Positions 8,931 through 17,421 of a stretch of 64,000 nt of DNA are shown one piece after another. Source of the DNA: Betaproteobacteria bacterium (GTDB lineage Bacteria > Pseudomonadota > Gammaproteobacteria > Burkholderiales > Burkholderiaceae_C); the NCBI GenBank assembly GCA_016716535.1, contig JADJWD010000004.1:620001-684000 (forward strand), written 5' to 3'. Both the position numbers and the translations under genes were made by a program. Positions within the stretch are counted from its first letter, which is position 1. The number at the start of each line of letters is the position of its first letter. Below the pieces are notes generated by a model. It did not search any database and was not told the origin of the DNA. It saw only the letters and a list, made by a program, of their open reading frames with translations.

Positions 8931-10744
8931 CGCTTCTCCTCCACCATCGTCATCGAGCCGGTCGGGCACTCGCGCACGCACAGGCCGCAGCCCTTGCAGT
9001 AGTCGCCCAGCACCTCGTAGCCACCGGCCGCGGCGCGGCGCACCGCCAGGTCGGGGCAGACGACGACGCAGTTGTCGCAATCGATGCAGGTGCCGCACGA
9101 GAAGCAGCGTGCCGCTTCGGCGGCAGCAGCGCTGGCGTCGAGCGCGAGCTGCACCTCGGCGGTGGCGTGGCGCGCCGCAGGCGGCAGCCGGTTGTCGGCG
9201 GCGCGCGGGGTCGGCACGTGGTACGCAGTGGCGATCGCCTGCGCGTCGACGGTGGTGGCAAAGGTGAACGGCGCGGCGGCGTCGAGGCCGTTGCTGCAAT
9301 CGCTGCCGTCAGCGGCGTCGCCCGTGTGCGCGGCCCCGCCGAGGCCGCGCGCCAGCAGGCTTGCGTGGATGTCCTCGGCCGCGCGCTGGCCCATGCCGAC
9401 CGCGGAGGTGACGAAGCGCGCCAGGCTCGCGACGTCGCCGCCGGCCCAGACGCCTTGGGCGCCGGTGCGGCCGCAGCCTGCGCTCTCTGCGGCCTCGGTG
9501 GCGAGCACCGTGCCGGCGTGCGCCAGCGTGCCGCCGAACGGCGCGAGGTCCGCGTCCTGGCCGATCGACGTGAGCAGCGCGTCGGCCACCCATTCGAACT
9601 CGCTGCCGGCGATCGGCTCGATGCGGAAGCGCCCGCGCTCGGCGCCGGGCTCGAAGCGCACGTGCTGGCAGTGCAGGCGCAGTGCGGGTGCGCCGCTGCC
9701 GTCGTGGGCCGCAGCGTCTTCGGCGCGCACGAGCATCGCGCCATCGACGAGGCCGATGCCTTCTTCGAGCGCCTCTTCGATCTCTTCGCGCTGCGCCGGC
9801 ATCTGCGCGCGCGCCTCGAGCGCGAGCACCGTCACCTCGTGCCCGGCGCGCTGTGCGCTGCGCGCCGCGTCGAGCGCCGCGCTGCCGCCGCCGACGACAA
9901 CCACGCGGCGGCCGAGTGTCGAAGGTTTCCCTGCGTTGGCCGTGCGCAACCACGCCGCGCCATCGAGTACCCGCACGCCGTCGTACGTGAGCCCCGGCAG
10001 CCGCCGCACCTGCGCCGCGCCGGTGGCGACGAACACCGCGTCGTGGCCACTGCGCAGCACGCGCCACTGCGCCTCGTTGACGAGCGGTGCGTTGCACTGC
10101 ACGTCGACGCCGAGCGCGACGATGCGCGCGATCTCGGCGTCCAGCACGTCGCGCGCCAGCCGGTACGCCGGGATGCCATGGCGCAACAGGCCGCCGAGCT
10201 GCGCGTCGGCTTCGAACAACGTCACCTGCCAGCCGCGCCGGCGCAACTGGTACGCCGCCGACAAGCCGGCCGGCCCGCCGCCGACGACGGCGACGCGGCC
10301 GGCACGCTCGTGCGTGACGCGCGGCAGCGGCCAGCCCTCGGCGATCGCGCGGTCGCCGACGAATCGTTCCAGGCGGCAGATCGACACGGCGGCGTCGACC
10401 GCGGCGCGGTTGCACGCCGACTCACACGGGTGGTGGCAGACGCGCCCGGCGATCGCCGGAAACGGGTTGTGCCGCGCCAATACGTCGAAGGCACGCCGGA
10501 TGTCGCCGGCGCGCGCGTGGCCGATCCACTCTGCGATGTCGCCGTTCACAGGGCAGGCGCCGTGGCAAGGCGACGGCGCGTGCACGTGCCGCGGCAACGC
10601 GGCGCGCCAGGTGCCGGTCTTGAAGACCTCGGTCGTGCCGGTGGTCCAGGTCGGCGGCACGACGGCGCCGGATGCACCGGTGGCGCCGGCCGAGATGCCG
10701 GCCGCGGCCGCTGAGGTCGTCGAAGGCGTGGTCACCGCACTCAT
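8927..10744 (-). CDS. padH: phenylglyoxylate dehydrogenase NAD(P)/FAD subunit with fused ferredoxin domain
   Basis: 605 residues in three parts. Residues about 55-125 form a GltD-like Fe-S domain (CHGACPVNG, CHHPCESACN). Residues about 140-480 have two Rossmann motifs, VAVVGGGPAGLS for FAD and VVVVGGGSAALD for NAD(P). The C-terminal 75 residues carry an 8-Cys ferredoxin domain (CGTCIDCDNCVVVCP, CKGCGLCVRECP). The last part corresponds to the separate ferredoxin-like PadF of Azoarcus, so this looks like a PadH-PadF fusion. It would pass electrons from the ThDP core to NAD+. Start ATG overlaps the padE stop. Confidence 0.8.
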   Translation of the reverse strand: MSAVTTPSTTSAAAAGISAGATGASGAVVPPTWTTGTTEVFKTGTWRAALPRHVHAPSPCHGACPVNGDIAEWIGHARAGDIRRAFDVLARHNPFPAIAGRVCHHPCESACNRAAVDAAVSICRLERFVGDRAIAEGWPLPRVTHERAGRVAVVGGGPAGLSAAYQLRRRGWQVTLFEADAQLGGLLRHGIPAYRLARDVLDAEIARIVALGVDVQCNAPLVNEAQWRVLRSGHDAVFVATGAAQVRRLPGLTYDGVRVLDGAAWLRTANAGKPSTLGRRVVVVGGGSAALDAARSAQRAGHEVTVLALEARAQMPAQREEIEEALEEGIGLVDGAMLVRAEDAAAHDGSGAPALRLHCQHVRFEPGAERGRFRIEPIAGSEFEWVADALLTSIGQDADLAPFGGTLAHAGTVLATEAAESAGCGRTGAQGVWAGGDVASLARFVTSAVGMGQRAAEDIHASLLARGLGGAAHTGDAADGSDCSNGLDAAAPFTFATTVDAQAIATAYHVPTPRAADNRLPPAARHATAEVQLALDASAAAAEAARCFSCGTCIDCDNCVVVCPDLAVRRAAAGGYEVLGDYCKGCGLCVRECPTGSMTMVEEKR

Positions 10745-11322
10745 GGCAGCGCCTCCTCGCCCAGCAACGCTTCAGCAGCACGCCAACCGGCTTCACACGC
10801 GGCCAGGTTCTCGGCATGCAGCCGCGGCGAGCGCTCGCCGATCGTCGCTTCGAGCTGGGCCAGCGTCAGCGTGCCGAGCGGCCCGGCCGACGCCGCGAGC
10901 GCACGCGCAAACGCGCCGAGCAGCGCCGAGTTCACGATGCGCCCCAGCCCCCGCGTGCGCGAGATCGCCAGCGCATCGATCGGCAGCACGCGCCGGCCCG
11001 GCAGCGCGGCGGCGAAGCCGGCCGCGTCCTGCGCCGAGTTGACGACGATGAGCGTGTGCGCGCCGGCGCAGGCGAGCAGCGGCGGCCCGAGCAGGCTCGC
11101 GTCGAAACACAGGATGGCGTCGGCGCGCTCGATGTCGCAGCGCACGCGGATCGGTCGGTCGTGCACGCGCAGGAACGAGCTGACCGGCGTGCCGCGGCGC
11201 GCGCCGCCGTAGGTGGCAAAACACTGCACCTCGCGGCCGGCGTCGAAGAACGCGGCCGCGAGCAGGTTGCCCGCTGTCTGCGCGCCCTGCCCGCCGCGCC
11301 CCTGGATGACGATCTGCAGCAT
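10741..11322 (-). CDS. padE: phenylglyoxylate dehydrogenase gamma subunit
   Basis: 193 residues of the gamma family of 2-oxoacid:acceptor oxidoreductases, opening MLQIVIQGRGGQGAQTAGNLLA, the diagnostic GxGGQG(A/V) motif, followed by FATYGGARRGTPVSSFLRV. It is the first of four consecutive pad genes and overlaps padH by four bases. The gamma domain binds CoA in related enzymes. It sits 25 bases downstream of the ridA-like gene on the same strand. Confidence 0.8.
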   Translation of the reverse strand: MLQIVIQGRGGQGAQTAGNLLAAAFFDAGREVQCFATYGGARRGTPVSSFLRVHDRPIRVRCDIERADAILCFDASLLGPPLLACAGAHTLIVVNSAQDAAGFAAALPGRRVLPIDALAISRTRGLGRIVNSALLGAFARALAASAGPLGTLTLAQLEATIGERSPRLHAENLAACEAGWRAAEALLGEEALP

Positions 11323-11347
11323 CGGCGTGCGTCAGGCCGTTAGCCAA

Positions 11348-11752
11348 TCAACCCGGCAGCCGCGGCAGCACCGCGGTCGCCTCGAGCTCGATCTTCGCCG
11401 GATGGTCCAGCAGGTCGGCAACGAAGATCATGCTCATCGCCGGGAAGTGGCGGCCGATCACGCGGCGCCAGATCGCGCCCAGTTCGGCGCGCGAGGCGAG
11501 ATACGCCGGGCGATCGATGCAGTACGCCGTCATGCGGCAGATGTGGTGCGGGCGCCCGCCCGCCTCGGCCAGCACGTCGACGATGTTCTTCAGCGCCTGC
11601 TCGAACTGCGGCACGAGCTGGTCGGACTCGAACACCTGGTCGGCATTCCAGCCCACCTGGCCGGCGACGAAGACGATGCGGCCGGCCTCGATCTCGACGC
11701 CGTTCGAGTAGCCGATCGGCGGCTTCCAGCCGGCAGGCAGCAGCGTGCGCAT
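11348..11752 (-). CDS. RidA/YjgF-family protein
   Basis: 134 residues from an ATG preceded by GAGGAG. It has the RidA fold signature: GYSNGVEIEAGRIVFVAGQVGWN near the N-terminus, QALKNIVDVLAEAGGRPHHICRMTAYC in the middle, and the C-terminal ATAVLPRL. RidA proteins hydrolyse reactive enamine/imine intermediates; many paralogues sit in catabolic operons with other deaminase or tautomerase-like roles. Here it lies between korB/ferritin-like and padE, where no imine chemistry is expected, so its substrate is unknown. Confidence 0.85.
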   Translation of the reverse strand: MRTLLPAGWKPPIGYSNGVEIEAGRIVFVAGQVGWNADQVFESDQLVPQFEQALKNIVDVLAEAGGRPHHICRMTAYCIDRPAYLASRAELGAIWRRVIGRHFPAMSMIFVADLLDHPAKIELEATAVLPRLPG

Positions 11753-11822
11753 GGGGTGTCTCCTCCTCGCGATCTCTTCGTTGATGAATTCAACGGCCGG
11801 ACGGGCGATGTCCGGTCGATGC

Positions 11823-12347
11823 TCAGTCGATGTACCGCGCCGGGTCCGGGTCGGCCGCCCAGTCGTCGTCGGGCTTGGGTACCTTGGCGATCCAGGCGCG
11901 CACGAGTTCGACGTGCTCGACCTCTTCCTGCCGCATCTCCAGCGCCGCGCGGCGGATCGACTCGACCTCGGTCGTGCGCGCCAGCGCGTCGAAGAACTGC
12001 ACTGCGCGCTCTTCGGCGGCCAGCGCCAGCTGCAGCGCATGCCACGGGTGCATCAGGTAGTGCATCTCCTCGATCGGCACGGTCTCGGGCGCCTCGGGCG
12101 TGCCCCAGTTGCCGGCGCGGCGCGGCGCCGGGCGGTCCTCGGCCCAGCCCATCTCGGCGAGGATCTGCGTCACGTGGTGGCCCTCGACCTCGGCCATCTT
12201 GCGAAACAGCGCCGCGACCTCGAGGTTGTTGTGCACCTCCATCATGTCGGCCAGTTCGCTGTAGCGGGCCACCGCCTCTCGCTCCATCTCGAGCGCCTGC
12301 GCCATCAGGTCCTCGTAGGTCTGCGGCGCTTGTGCCTTGTCGTTCAT
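11823..12347 (-). CDS. ferritin-like diiron protein
   Basis: 174 residues. Two ferritin-like helix pairs supply carboxylate/His ligands: EREAVARY and EVEGHH in the first half, AAEERAVQFF and RQEEVEHVELV in the second, a rubrerythrin/bacterioferritin-type four-helix arrangement with ExxH motifs. No C-terminal rubredoxin cysteines are present. The start overlaps the korB stop (ATGA), so it is translationally coupled to the 2-oxoglutarate:ferredoxin oxidoreductase. A role in peroxide or O2 protection of the oxygen-sensitive ferredoxin system is plausible but inferred. Confidence 0.7.
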   Translation of the reverse strand: MNDKAQAPQTYEDLMAQALEMEREAVARYSELADMMEVHNNLEVAALFRKMAEVEGHHVTQILAEMGWAEDRPAPRRAGNWGTPEAPETVPIEEMHYLMHPWHALQLALAAEERAVQFFDALARTTEVESIRRAALEMRQEEVEHVELVRAWIAKVPKPDDDWAADPDPARYID

Positions 12348-13177
12348 GCCTCGAACCCCCGAGCCAGGTCTTGCAGCGACGCGTCGGCCTTGCCCGGCCG
12401 CGCATAGACGGGCCGGCCGCCCGCGTAGAGCACGCCGACGTTGAAGCCGTCGTCGGTCATGATCCGGCGCGCCGCGCGCGCCGGGTCGTCGGTCTCGGCC
12501 ACCGGAGCGGCGTGCACGAGGTCGCGCCAGCCGCGCTGCTCGGGCCTGAAGGTGACGCACGGGCTCAGGATCTCGACGAACGAGAAGCCCGGGTGGCGGA
12601 TCGCCTGCGCGATGATCTCGGCGGTGCCGTTCGGGTCGCCCGAGAAGGCACGGGCGACGAAGTTGGCGCCCGAGGCGAGCGCGATGACCAGCGGGTGGAA
12701 GGCGCGGATGCCGGTGCCGCCGGGCGCGAGCTTGTTGTCCCAGTCGGGCTCGGTGGTCGGCGACGCCTGGCCCTTCGTCATGCCGTAGACGTGGTTGTCC
12801 ATCACGAGGTACGTGAGGTCGACGTTGCGCCGGCAGGCGTGCAGGAAGTGGTTGCCGCCGATCGAGTAGCCGTCGCCGTCGCCGCCGGCCACCACCACCG
12901 TCAGGTCGGGCCGCGCCACCTTCAGGCCCGTGCCGGCGGCGAGCGCGCGGCCGTGCACGCCGTGGAAGCCGTAGCAGTTGGTGTACGCCGGGATGCGCGA
13001 GCTGCAGCCGATGCCCGAGACCACCGCCACCTCGTGCGGCGGGCGTTGCAGCATCGACAGCGCCTTGGTCAGCGAGCCGAGCACCGTGTAGTCGCCGCAG
13101 CCCGGGCACCAGATGGGCTTGTAGTCGCTCTTGTAGTCGCCGGCCGAGAAAGCTGGCGGCAGCGTCATGTCGTTCAT
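12344..13177 (-). CDS. korB: 2-oxoglutarate:ferredoxin oxidoreductase beta subunit
   Basis: 277 residues. ThDP-binding beta subunit with WCPGCGDYTVLGSL at residue 23 and GGDGDGYSIGGNH ... VMDNHVYGMTKGQASPTT around residues 97-140. These are close to KorB/PorB of two-subunit 2-oxoacid oxidoreductases. With KorA it would oxidise 2-oxoglutarate to succinyl-CoA and reduce ferredoxin, the low-potential donor for benzoyl-CoA reductase. Linkage to the bcr operon supports this physiological role. The start overlaps the korA stop by four bases. Confidence 0.85.
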   Translation of the reverse strand: MNDMTLPPAFSAGDYKSDYKPIWCPGCGDYTVLGSLTKALSMLQRPPHEVAVVSGIGCSSRIPAYTNCYGFHGVHGRALAAGTGLKVARPDLTVVVAGGDGDGYSIGGNHFLHACRRNVDLTYLVMDNHVYGMTKGQASPTTEPDWDNKLAPGGTGIRAFHPLVIALASGANFVARAFSGDPNGTAEIIAQAIRHPGFSFVEILSPCVTFRPEQRGWRDLVHAAPVAETDDPARAARRIMTDDGFNVGVLYAGGRPVYARPGKADASLQDLARGFEA

Positions 13178-14991
13178 GCCGTCACCTCGCGCGCACGCTG
13201 CGCTTCGTTCGATTGCACGGCGCGCGCCCAGTCGGCGAGCGCCACGGCCAGCTCGCCAGGGCGGAACGGCAGCGGCCCCGGCCGGTGCAGGCCGCGCGGA
13301 CGGCCGGGCAGGTCGAGCCGGCTGCGCAGGTAGCGCAGCAGCTGGCCACCGTGGTTCTGCTCGACGACGAGCACCTCGCGCACACCGGCAAGTGCGCGCT
13401 CCACGACCTCGGGCTGCAATGGCGCCAGCAGGCGCAGCGCGATCAGCCTGAGCGGCAGGCCCTCGGCGGCCAGCCGTGCCAGCGCCTCGCGCACCGCGCC
13501 GGTCGTCGAGCCGAAGGTGACGACGGCCAGCGGCGCGTCGCCTTCGACATCGGCCCAGCGCGCGCCGTAGTCGTGGCCTTCGAGCTTGCGCGCGCGCTTG
13601 GCGAGCTGGCGGCGGTGGTCGCCGGCCTGGCTGCTGGGGATGCCGCGCTCGCTGTGCTCCAGGCCGTCGGCGGTGTAGACGGTGCCGGGCGTGCCGGGGC
13701 GCGCCATCGGCGAGATGCCGCTTGGTGTGTCGAGATAACGCCTGTACGGATCGGCGCCATCGCCTTGCGTGGGAGCAAAGAGCCGCTCGGCCGGCACCGG
13801 CAGCGACGCCGGCGCCTCGACGACAGCGCGCGACTGGCCCATGAACTGGTCGTTGAGCACGAGCGCCGGCGCCTGCATCGCCTCGGCCAGTTGCACCGCC
13901 CAGGCAGTCGTCGCCAGGCAGTCGGCGATCGAGGTCGGCGCCAGCACGAGCCGCGGCGCGTCGCCGTGCAGGCCGTCGACGGCGAACGACAGGTCGCTCT
14001 GCTCGCTCTTGGCGGGGATGCCGGTCGACGGGCCGCCGCGCATCACGTCGACGACGACGATCGGCACCTCGGCGGCGACGGCCAGGCCGATGCCTTCGGC
14101 CATCAGCGCGAGGCCGGGGCCTGCGGTGGCGGTGAGCGACGGCACGCCGCCGTAGCTGGCGCCGATGATCATGTTCACCGAAGCGAGTTCGTCCTCGGCC
14201 TGCACGAGCGTGCCGCCGATGCGCGCCAGCGCCGGCGCCATCCACTCGAGCATCTCGGTGGCCGGCGTGATCGGGTACGCGGCGACGAAGCGCACACCGG
14301 CGGCGAGTGCGCCGAAGCCGGCGGCTTCGTTGCCCGACAAGAGCCAGCGCCTGGATGAGCCGGATGAGCCAGGAAATGCCTGGCCGTCACCGCTCGCCGG
14401 CACCGTCAACCCCGCCGGCCGCCCGTCGATCTGCCCGGCCAGCGCAAACCCTTGCGCCAGCGTCGCGAGGTTCGCGGCGAGCGCCGCTTCGCCGCGCTTC
14501 CAGCCGGCGCGCAGCACGTCGGCCAGCGTCTGCTGCTGCAGCCCGACGCACGCACCGGCCAGGCCGAGCGCGACCATGTTGACCCAGCCGCCACCGGCCG
14601 CTTTCGCGAGCTTCTTGAACGGCAACGTCACGAGCCGCGCGCCGCCGGCCAGCAGCGCGGCCGGCGCTTCGCCGGCATCGCTGTCACCGACGATCAGCCC
14701 GCCCGGACCGAGCGGCAGTTCGTCGGCAAAGCGCTGCAGGTTCTGCCAATCAAGGGCCACCAGCAGGTCGAAGCGGTCGTCCAGCGTCGCCAGCGGTGCA
14801 TCACCCAGTCGCAGCAGCGCCGCGGCCTCGCCGCCGCGGATCTGCGGGCCGCTCGTGCGCACCATCAGGCCGAACAAGCCGGCGCGCGCCGCCGCGTCGA
14901 GCAGCAGCTCGCCGGCCGTCATCACGCCGGCGCCGCCGCTGCCGGCAATGGCCACCGAGTAGCTGTGTGGATGCGGGTCGGAAGCGGGCAT
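13174..14991 (-). CDS. korA: 2-oxoglutarate:ferredoxin oxidoreductase fused gamma-alpha subunit
   Basis: 605 residues. Residues 1-190 are a gamma domain (VAIAGSGGAGVMTAGELLL); from about residue 215 an alpha domain follows with YPITPATEMLEW, GPGLALMAEGIGLAVAAEVPIVVVDV and C-terminal VVEQNHGGQLLRYL. This gamma-alpha fusion is the usual KorA architecture. The start MPASDPHP is chosen for AGGA upstream; the frame stays open further upstream without similarity. First gene of the minus-strand operon, divergent from had, with a possible FNR-type site 61-74 bases upstream. Confidence 0.85.
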   Translation of the reverse strand: MPASDPHPHSYSVAIAGSGGAGVMTAGELLLDAAARAGLFGLMVRTSGPQIRGGEAAALLRLGDAPLATLDDRFDLLVALDWQNLQRFADELPLGPGGLIVGDSDAGEAPAALLAGGARLVTLPFKKLAKAAGGGWVNMVALGLAGACVGLQQQTLADVLRAGWKRGEAALAANLATLAQGFALAGQIDGRPAGLTVPASGDGQAFPGSSGSSRRWLLSGNEAAGFGALAAGVRFVAAYPITPATEMLEWMAPALARIGGTLVQAEDELASVNMIIGASYGGVPSLTATAGPGLALMAEGIGLAVAAEVPIVVVDVMRGGPSTGIPAKSEQSDLSFAVDGLHGDAPRLVLAPTSIADCLATTAWAVQLAEAMQAPALVLNDQFMGQSRAVVEAPASLPVPAERLFAPTQGDGADPYRRYLDTPSGISPMARPGTPGTVYTADGLEHSERGIPSSQAGDHRRQLAKRARKLEGHDYGARWADVEGDAPLAVVTFGSTTGAVREALARLAAEGLPLRLIALRLLAPLQPEVVERALAGVREVLVVEQNHGGQLLRYLRSRLDLPGRPRGLHRPGPLPFRPGELAVALADWARAVQSNEAQRAREVTA

Positions 14992-15051
14992 GGCAAGGAA
15001 TCCTGTTCGCTGGCGTGCCGCGGAGTTGACCGCCGGCCGCTTCGCCCGTCC

Positions 15052-15065
15052 CTGCTTTAGATCAA
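15052..15065. promoter_or_regulatory. candidate FNR/DNR box, korA-had divergent promoter
   Basis: CTGCT-TTAG-ATCAA: a perfect right half (ATCAA) and 3/5 match in the left half of the TTGAT-N4-ATCAA consensus. It lies 61 bases upstream of korA and 112 bases upstream of had. Anaerobic aromatic operons of this type are commonly FNR/AcpR controlled, but the weak left half keeps confidence low. Confidence 0.4.
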
Positions 15066-15091
15066 GGAAAAGACCGCGGACACCGCCAAAA

Positions 15092-15121
15092 TTGGTATTC
15101 AGGTACCGATTTACGGGTAAA
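15092..15121. promoter_or_regulatory. palindromes upstream of had: possible operator
   Basis: Two adjacent dyads in an AT-richer patch: TTGGTA-N6-TACCGA (15092-15109) and TTTAC-GG-GTAAA (15110-15121, perfect). They lie 56-85 bases before the had start, between the divergent operons, where a benzoyl-CoA- or substrate-responsive repressor would bind. The cognate regulator is not identified. Confidence 0.4.
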
Positions 15122-15176
15122 CCCCGAGACGACCCCGGTCCCACGGGGAAACAGGCCCAAGAGGAGTCGCACGCGC

Positions 15177-16259
15177 ATGCCTTCGATCGCCGCCCACCGC
15201 TGGCTGATGACCGCCCCCGGCGCGCCGCTGGTGCGCGAAGCGTTCGACGCCACGCCGCGCGCCGGCGAGGTCGTCGTGCAGGTCGCCGGCTGCGGCGTGT
15301 GCCACACCGACCTCGGCTACTACTACGACGGCGTGCGCACCAACCAGCCGCTGCCGCTGGCGCTGGGCCACGAGATCAGCGGCCATGTCGTCGCCGCCGG
15401 CGACGACGCCGGCAAGGGTGCCACCGGCTGGATCGGCCGCGCTGTCATCGTGCCCGCGGTGCTGCCGTGCGGCGAGTGCGACCTGTGCCGCCGGGGCCTG
15501 GCGACGATCTGCCGCGCGCAGAAGATGCCGGGCAACGACATCCAGGGCGGCTTCGCCTCGCACATCGTGGTGCCGGCGCGGGGCCTGTGCGCCGTCGACG
15601 AGAAGCGCCTCGCTGCCGCCGGGCTGACGCTGCCGCAGGTGTCGATCGTCGCCGACGCGCTGACGACGCCGTACCAGGCGGTGCGGCGCGCCGGTGTCGC
15701 ACCGGGCGACCTCGCGGTCGTCGTCGGTGTCGGTGGTGTCGGCGGCTACTGCGTGCAGGTGGCGCGCGCCTTCGGCGCCGAAGTCGTCGCCGTCGATGTC
15801 GACGCGCGCAAGCTCGACGCCTGCGTGCGCGACGGCGGCGCGGCACTCGCTTTGAACTCGCGTGAACTCGACGCGAAGGCGCTGAAGAAGGCGGTCGCCG
15901 ACTTCGCCCGCGCGCGCGGCCTGCGCAGCACCGAATGGAAGATCTTCGAGTGCTCGGGCACCGCCGCCGGCCAGGGCACCGCGTTCAACCTGCTCGTGCA
16001 CGGCGCCACCCTCGCCGTCGTCGGCTTCACGATGGACAAGGTCGAAGTGCGGCTGTCCAACCTGATGGCCTTCGACGCACGCGCCATCGGCAACTGGGGC
16101 TGCCCGCCCGAGCTGTACCCGGCCGCGCTCGACCTCGTGCTCGACGGCAAGGTGCGGCTCGCGCCCTTCGTCGAGACGCACCCGCTGGCCGACATCAACG
16201 CCGTCTTCCACGCCGTGCATGCGCGCGAGATCACGCGCCGCGCGGTGCTGGTGCCCTGA
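15177..16259 (+). CDS. had: 6-hydroxycyclohex-1-ene-1-carbonyl-CoA dehydrogenase
   Basis: 360-residue zinc-type alcohol dehydrogenase. Catalytic zinc region CGVCHTDLGYYYDG with GHEISGHV, structural-zinc cluster CGECDLCRRGLATIC near residues 100-114, and NAD-binding VVVGVGGVGGY. In the benzoyl-CoA pathway Had oxidises 6-hydroxycyclohex-1-ene-1-carbonyl-CoA to the 6-oxo compound with NAD+. Identification rests on family plus position as first gene of had-oah-dch-bcrCBAD-fdx. GAGGAG precedes the ATG. Confidence 0.9.
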   Translation: MPSIAAHRWLMTAPGAPLVREAFDATPRAGEVVVQVAGCGVCHTDLGYYYDGVRTNQPLPLALGHEISGHVVAAGDDAGKGATGWIGRAVIVPAVLPCGECDLCRRGLATICRAQKMPGNDIQGGFASHIVVPARGLCAVDEKRLAAAGLTLPQVSIVADALTTPYQAVRRAGVAPGDLAVVVGVGGVGGYCVQVARAFGAEVVAVDVDARKLDACVRDGGAALALNSRELDAKALKKAVADFARARGLRSTEWKIFECSGTAAGQGTAFNLLVHGATLAVVGFTMDKVEVRLSNLMAFDARAIGNWGCPPELYPAALDLVLDGKVRLAPFVETHPLADINAVFHAVHAREITRRAVLVP

Positions 16260-16296
16260 CATCCACCTATCCGCTCAACAAGAGGAGCCGCCCGCG

Positions 16297-17421
16297 ATGA
16301 ATGCCCCCGAACTGCTGCCGCAGCACGAGTTCAAGAACCACGACCTCGTCGACGACACCACCAAGCCCGGCGTCAAGGTCGAGCGGCGGCCGGCGAAGAA
16401 GCCCGACGGCACTGTCGTCGCCGGCCTCTACAACACCTGGATCTGGCTGGACAACCCGAGCCAGTTCAACAGCTACACGACCGACATGGTCAAGGGCGTG
16501 ATCCTGGCCATGCGCGCGGCGAGCAACGACCGCAGCGTCAACTGCGTCGTCTTCACCGGTGTCGGCGACAAGGCCTTCTGCACCGGCGGCAACACGAAGG
16601 AGTACGCCGAGTACTACGCCGGCCAGCCGCAGGAGTACCGGCAGTACATGCGCCTGTTCAACGACATGGTCAGCGCGATCCTCGCCTGCGACAAGCCGGT
16701 GATCTGCCGCGTCAACGGCATGCGCATCGGCGGCGGCCAGGAGATCGGCATGGCCTGCGACTTCAGCGTCGCGCAGGACCTCGCGCGCTTCGGCCAGGCC
16801 GGCCCCAAGCACGGCAGCGCGCCGATCGGCGGCGCGACCGACTTCCTGCCGGTGATCGTCGGCGCCGAGCGCGCGATGGCCGCCTGCGTGTTGTGCGAGC
16901 CGTTCAGCGCGCACAAGGCCTACCAGATGGGCATCCTCACCGACGTCGTGCCGGCGCTGAAGGTCGACGGCAAGTTCGTCGCCAACCCGACCGTCGAGAC
17001 GCAGCGGATGACCGACGAGTTCGGCCGCTTCTGCTACGGCGAGGCGAAGGCCGGTGCGGCGCTCGACGAAGGCAAGGCGCTGATGAAGCGCGGCACCGTG
17101 GACCTGTCGCTGCTCGACGCCAAGTGCGAGGAGCTGTGCGCGAAGATGCTGCTGACCTTCCCCGACTGCACGACCAAGACGATCGAGGAGCTGCGCAAAC
17201 CCAAGCTCGACGCCTGGAACCGCAACAAGGAAAACTCGCGCGCGTGGCTGGCGCTGAACATGATGACCGAGGCGCGCTCGGGCTTCACCGCGTTCAACGA
17301 GGGCACGAAGGAAGACCGCGAGGTCGACTTCATCCTGCTGCGCCAGAAGCTCGCCGCCGGCCAGAGCTGGGTCGGAGCGCTGCACGACGAGATCCAGCCG
17401 AAGGCGCGCCGGCATGGCTGA
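16297..17421 (+). CDS. oah: 6-oxocyclohex-1-ene-1-carbonyl-CoA hydrolase
   Basis: 374 residues of the crotonase superfamily, distinctly longer than ordinary enoyl-CoA hydratases and matching Oah length. Oxyanion-hole segments are VVFTGVGDKAFCTGGNTKEYAEYY (about residues 85-108) and NGMRIGGGQEIGMACDF (about 143-159). Oah adds water and hydrolytically cleaves the ring between C1 and C6, giving 3-hydroxypimelyl-CoA. AGAGGAG lies ahead of the ATG. It overlaps dch by eight bases. Confidence 0.92.
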   Translation: MNAPELLPQHEFKNHDLVDDTTKPGVKVERRPAKKPDGTVVAGLYNTWIWLDNPSQFNSYTTDMVKGVILAMRAASNDRSVNCVVFTGVGDKAFCTGGNTKEYAEYYAGQPQEYRQYMRLFNDMVSAILACDKPVICRVNGMRIGGGQEIGMACDFSVAQDLARFGQAGPKHGSAPIGGATDFLPVIVGAERAMAACVLCEPFSAHKAYQMGILTDVVPALKVDGKFVANPTVETQRMTDEFGRFCYGEAKAGAALDEGKALMKRGTVDLSLLDAKCEELCAKMLLTFPDCTTKTIEELRKPKLDAWNRNKENSRAWLALNMMTEARSGFTAFNEGTKEDREVDFILLRQKLAAGQSWVGALHDEIQPKARRHG

